A stretch of DNA of 39,351 nt from Verrucomicrobiota bacterium (GTDB lineage Bacteria; Verrucomicrobiota; Verrucomicrobiia; Opitutales; Opitutaceae), in contig JAPLTN010000094.1 in the NCBI GenBank assembly GCA_026398135.1, positions 1-39,351 of the forward strand, written 5' to 3'. The notes beneath the pieces were generated by a model. That model had not been told where the DNA came from, made no database searches, and saw nothing but the letters and a program-made list of their open reading frames with translations. Position 1 is the stretch's first letter. Every line of letters begins with the position of its first letter. The translations under genes and the position numbers were made by a program. Of the stretch, positions 39,208 through 39,351 are shown in pieces.

Positions 39208-39351
39208 CATTAGTGTTCGGCAGGTATTAAGCTGAAGGGTTGGCGGATGTTCGTAACGTGATTGGCGCTATTTTGTCACCGGATCGTAACTGTACATTTG
39301 TGGCGATAACTGGCTTAATGCACGCGTGCCACGCAAACGCGCCAAAACCAA

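Larger units (their letters stand above)
38936..39351. other. Gene-free right end, pyr leader and repeats
   Basis: About 415 bases without a convincing gene. The part nearest pyrR must hold the pyr promoter and leader, but I see no clear boxes. A GTG at 39326 opens a frame beginning VPRKRAKT that runs off the window. It could be the start of a gene, but it is too short to judge. Confidence 0.4.

Overview
The window is a GC-rich chromosomal segment that looks like Verrucomicrobiota, most likely the Opitutaceae. This is inference from gene content, not a database result. Pointers are a bacillithiol gene set, a GxxExxY gene, a DUF2911 gene, large PIG-L deacetylases, frequent GTG/TTG starts, and families of short degenerate repeats between and inside genes. 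Most genes lie on the minus strand in tightly coupled operons, many joined by 4-base ATGA overlaps.

Layout. 1-2823: the 5' two thirds of ffh (minus), then two lipoprotein genes (plus), one with a SecD-P1-like region and one an M23 peptidase. 2975-8346: a minus-strand run of a DUF151 bifunctional nuclease, a tRNA-dihydrouridine synthase and oppA-oppB-oppC. 8610-8951: a YciI/DGPF protein. 9066-16162: a minus operon of a secreted PIG-L deacetylase, a 55-aa membrane protein, a sodium:solute symporter, a short protein resembling the N-terminal part of BshC, BshB1 and BshA. This is a bacillithiol locus whose last-step enzyme would be non-canonical. 16240-17115: DUF2911 protein with its own terminator. 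17289-18587: a Methyltransf_32-like protein.

18857-28069: a folate cluster on the minus strand (folP; then folB, folK, pabB, pabC). It is interrupted by an island at about 22.1-27.1 kb. The island carries a plus-strand 1428-aa protein with an N-terminal SIR2 domain, a candidate anti-phage NADase, plus a HigA-type antitoxin next to a decayed HigB toxin. Its base composition looks less GC-rich than the surroundings. 28225-30841: a ThiXYZ/NMT1-type ABC transporter. 30960-31190: rpmB with a strong terminator. 31269-32005: a vapBC module behind an AT-rich operator region. 32126-33169: a MidA-type methyltransferase. 33203-35589: ctpA and tsaD (plus). 35586-38935: a pyr operon, pyrR-pyrB-GxxExxY-pyrC (minus), with the GxxExxY gene framed by short inverted repeats as if it were a cassette. 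38936-39351 holds no clear gene but has a strong palindrome and related repeats.

The most unusual features are the SIR2 island, the short BshC-like protein, the GxxExxY cassette, short tandem repeats inserted in frame into several housekeeping enzymes, and five palindromes that all sit in the same orientation just after the stop of a minus-strand gene with a shared GTAG edge.
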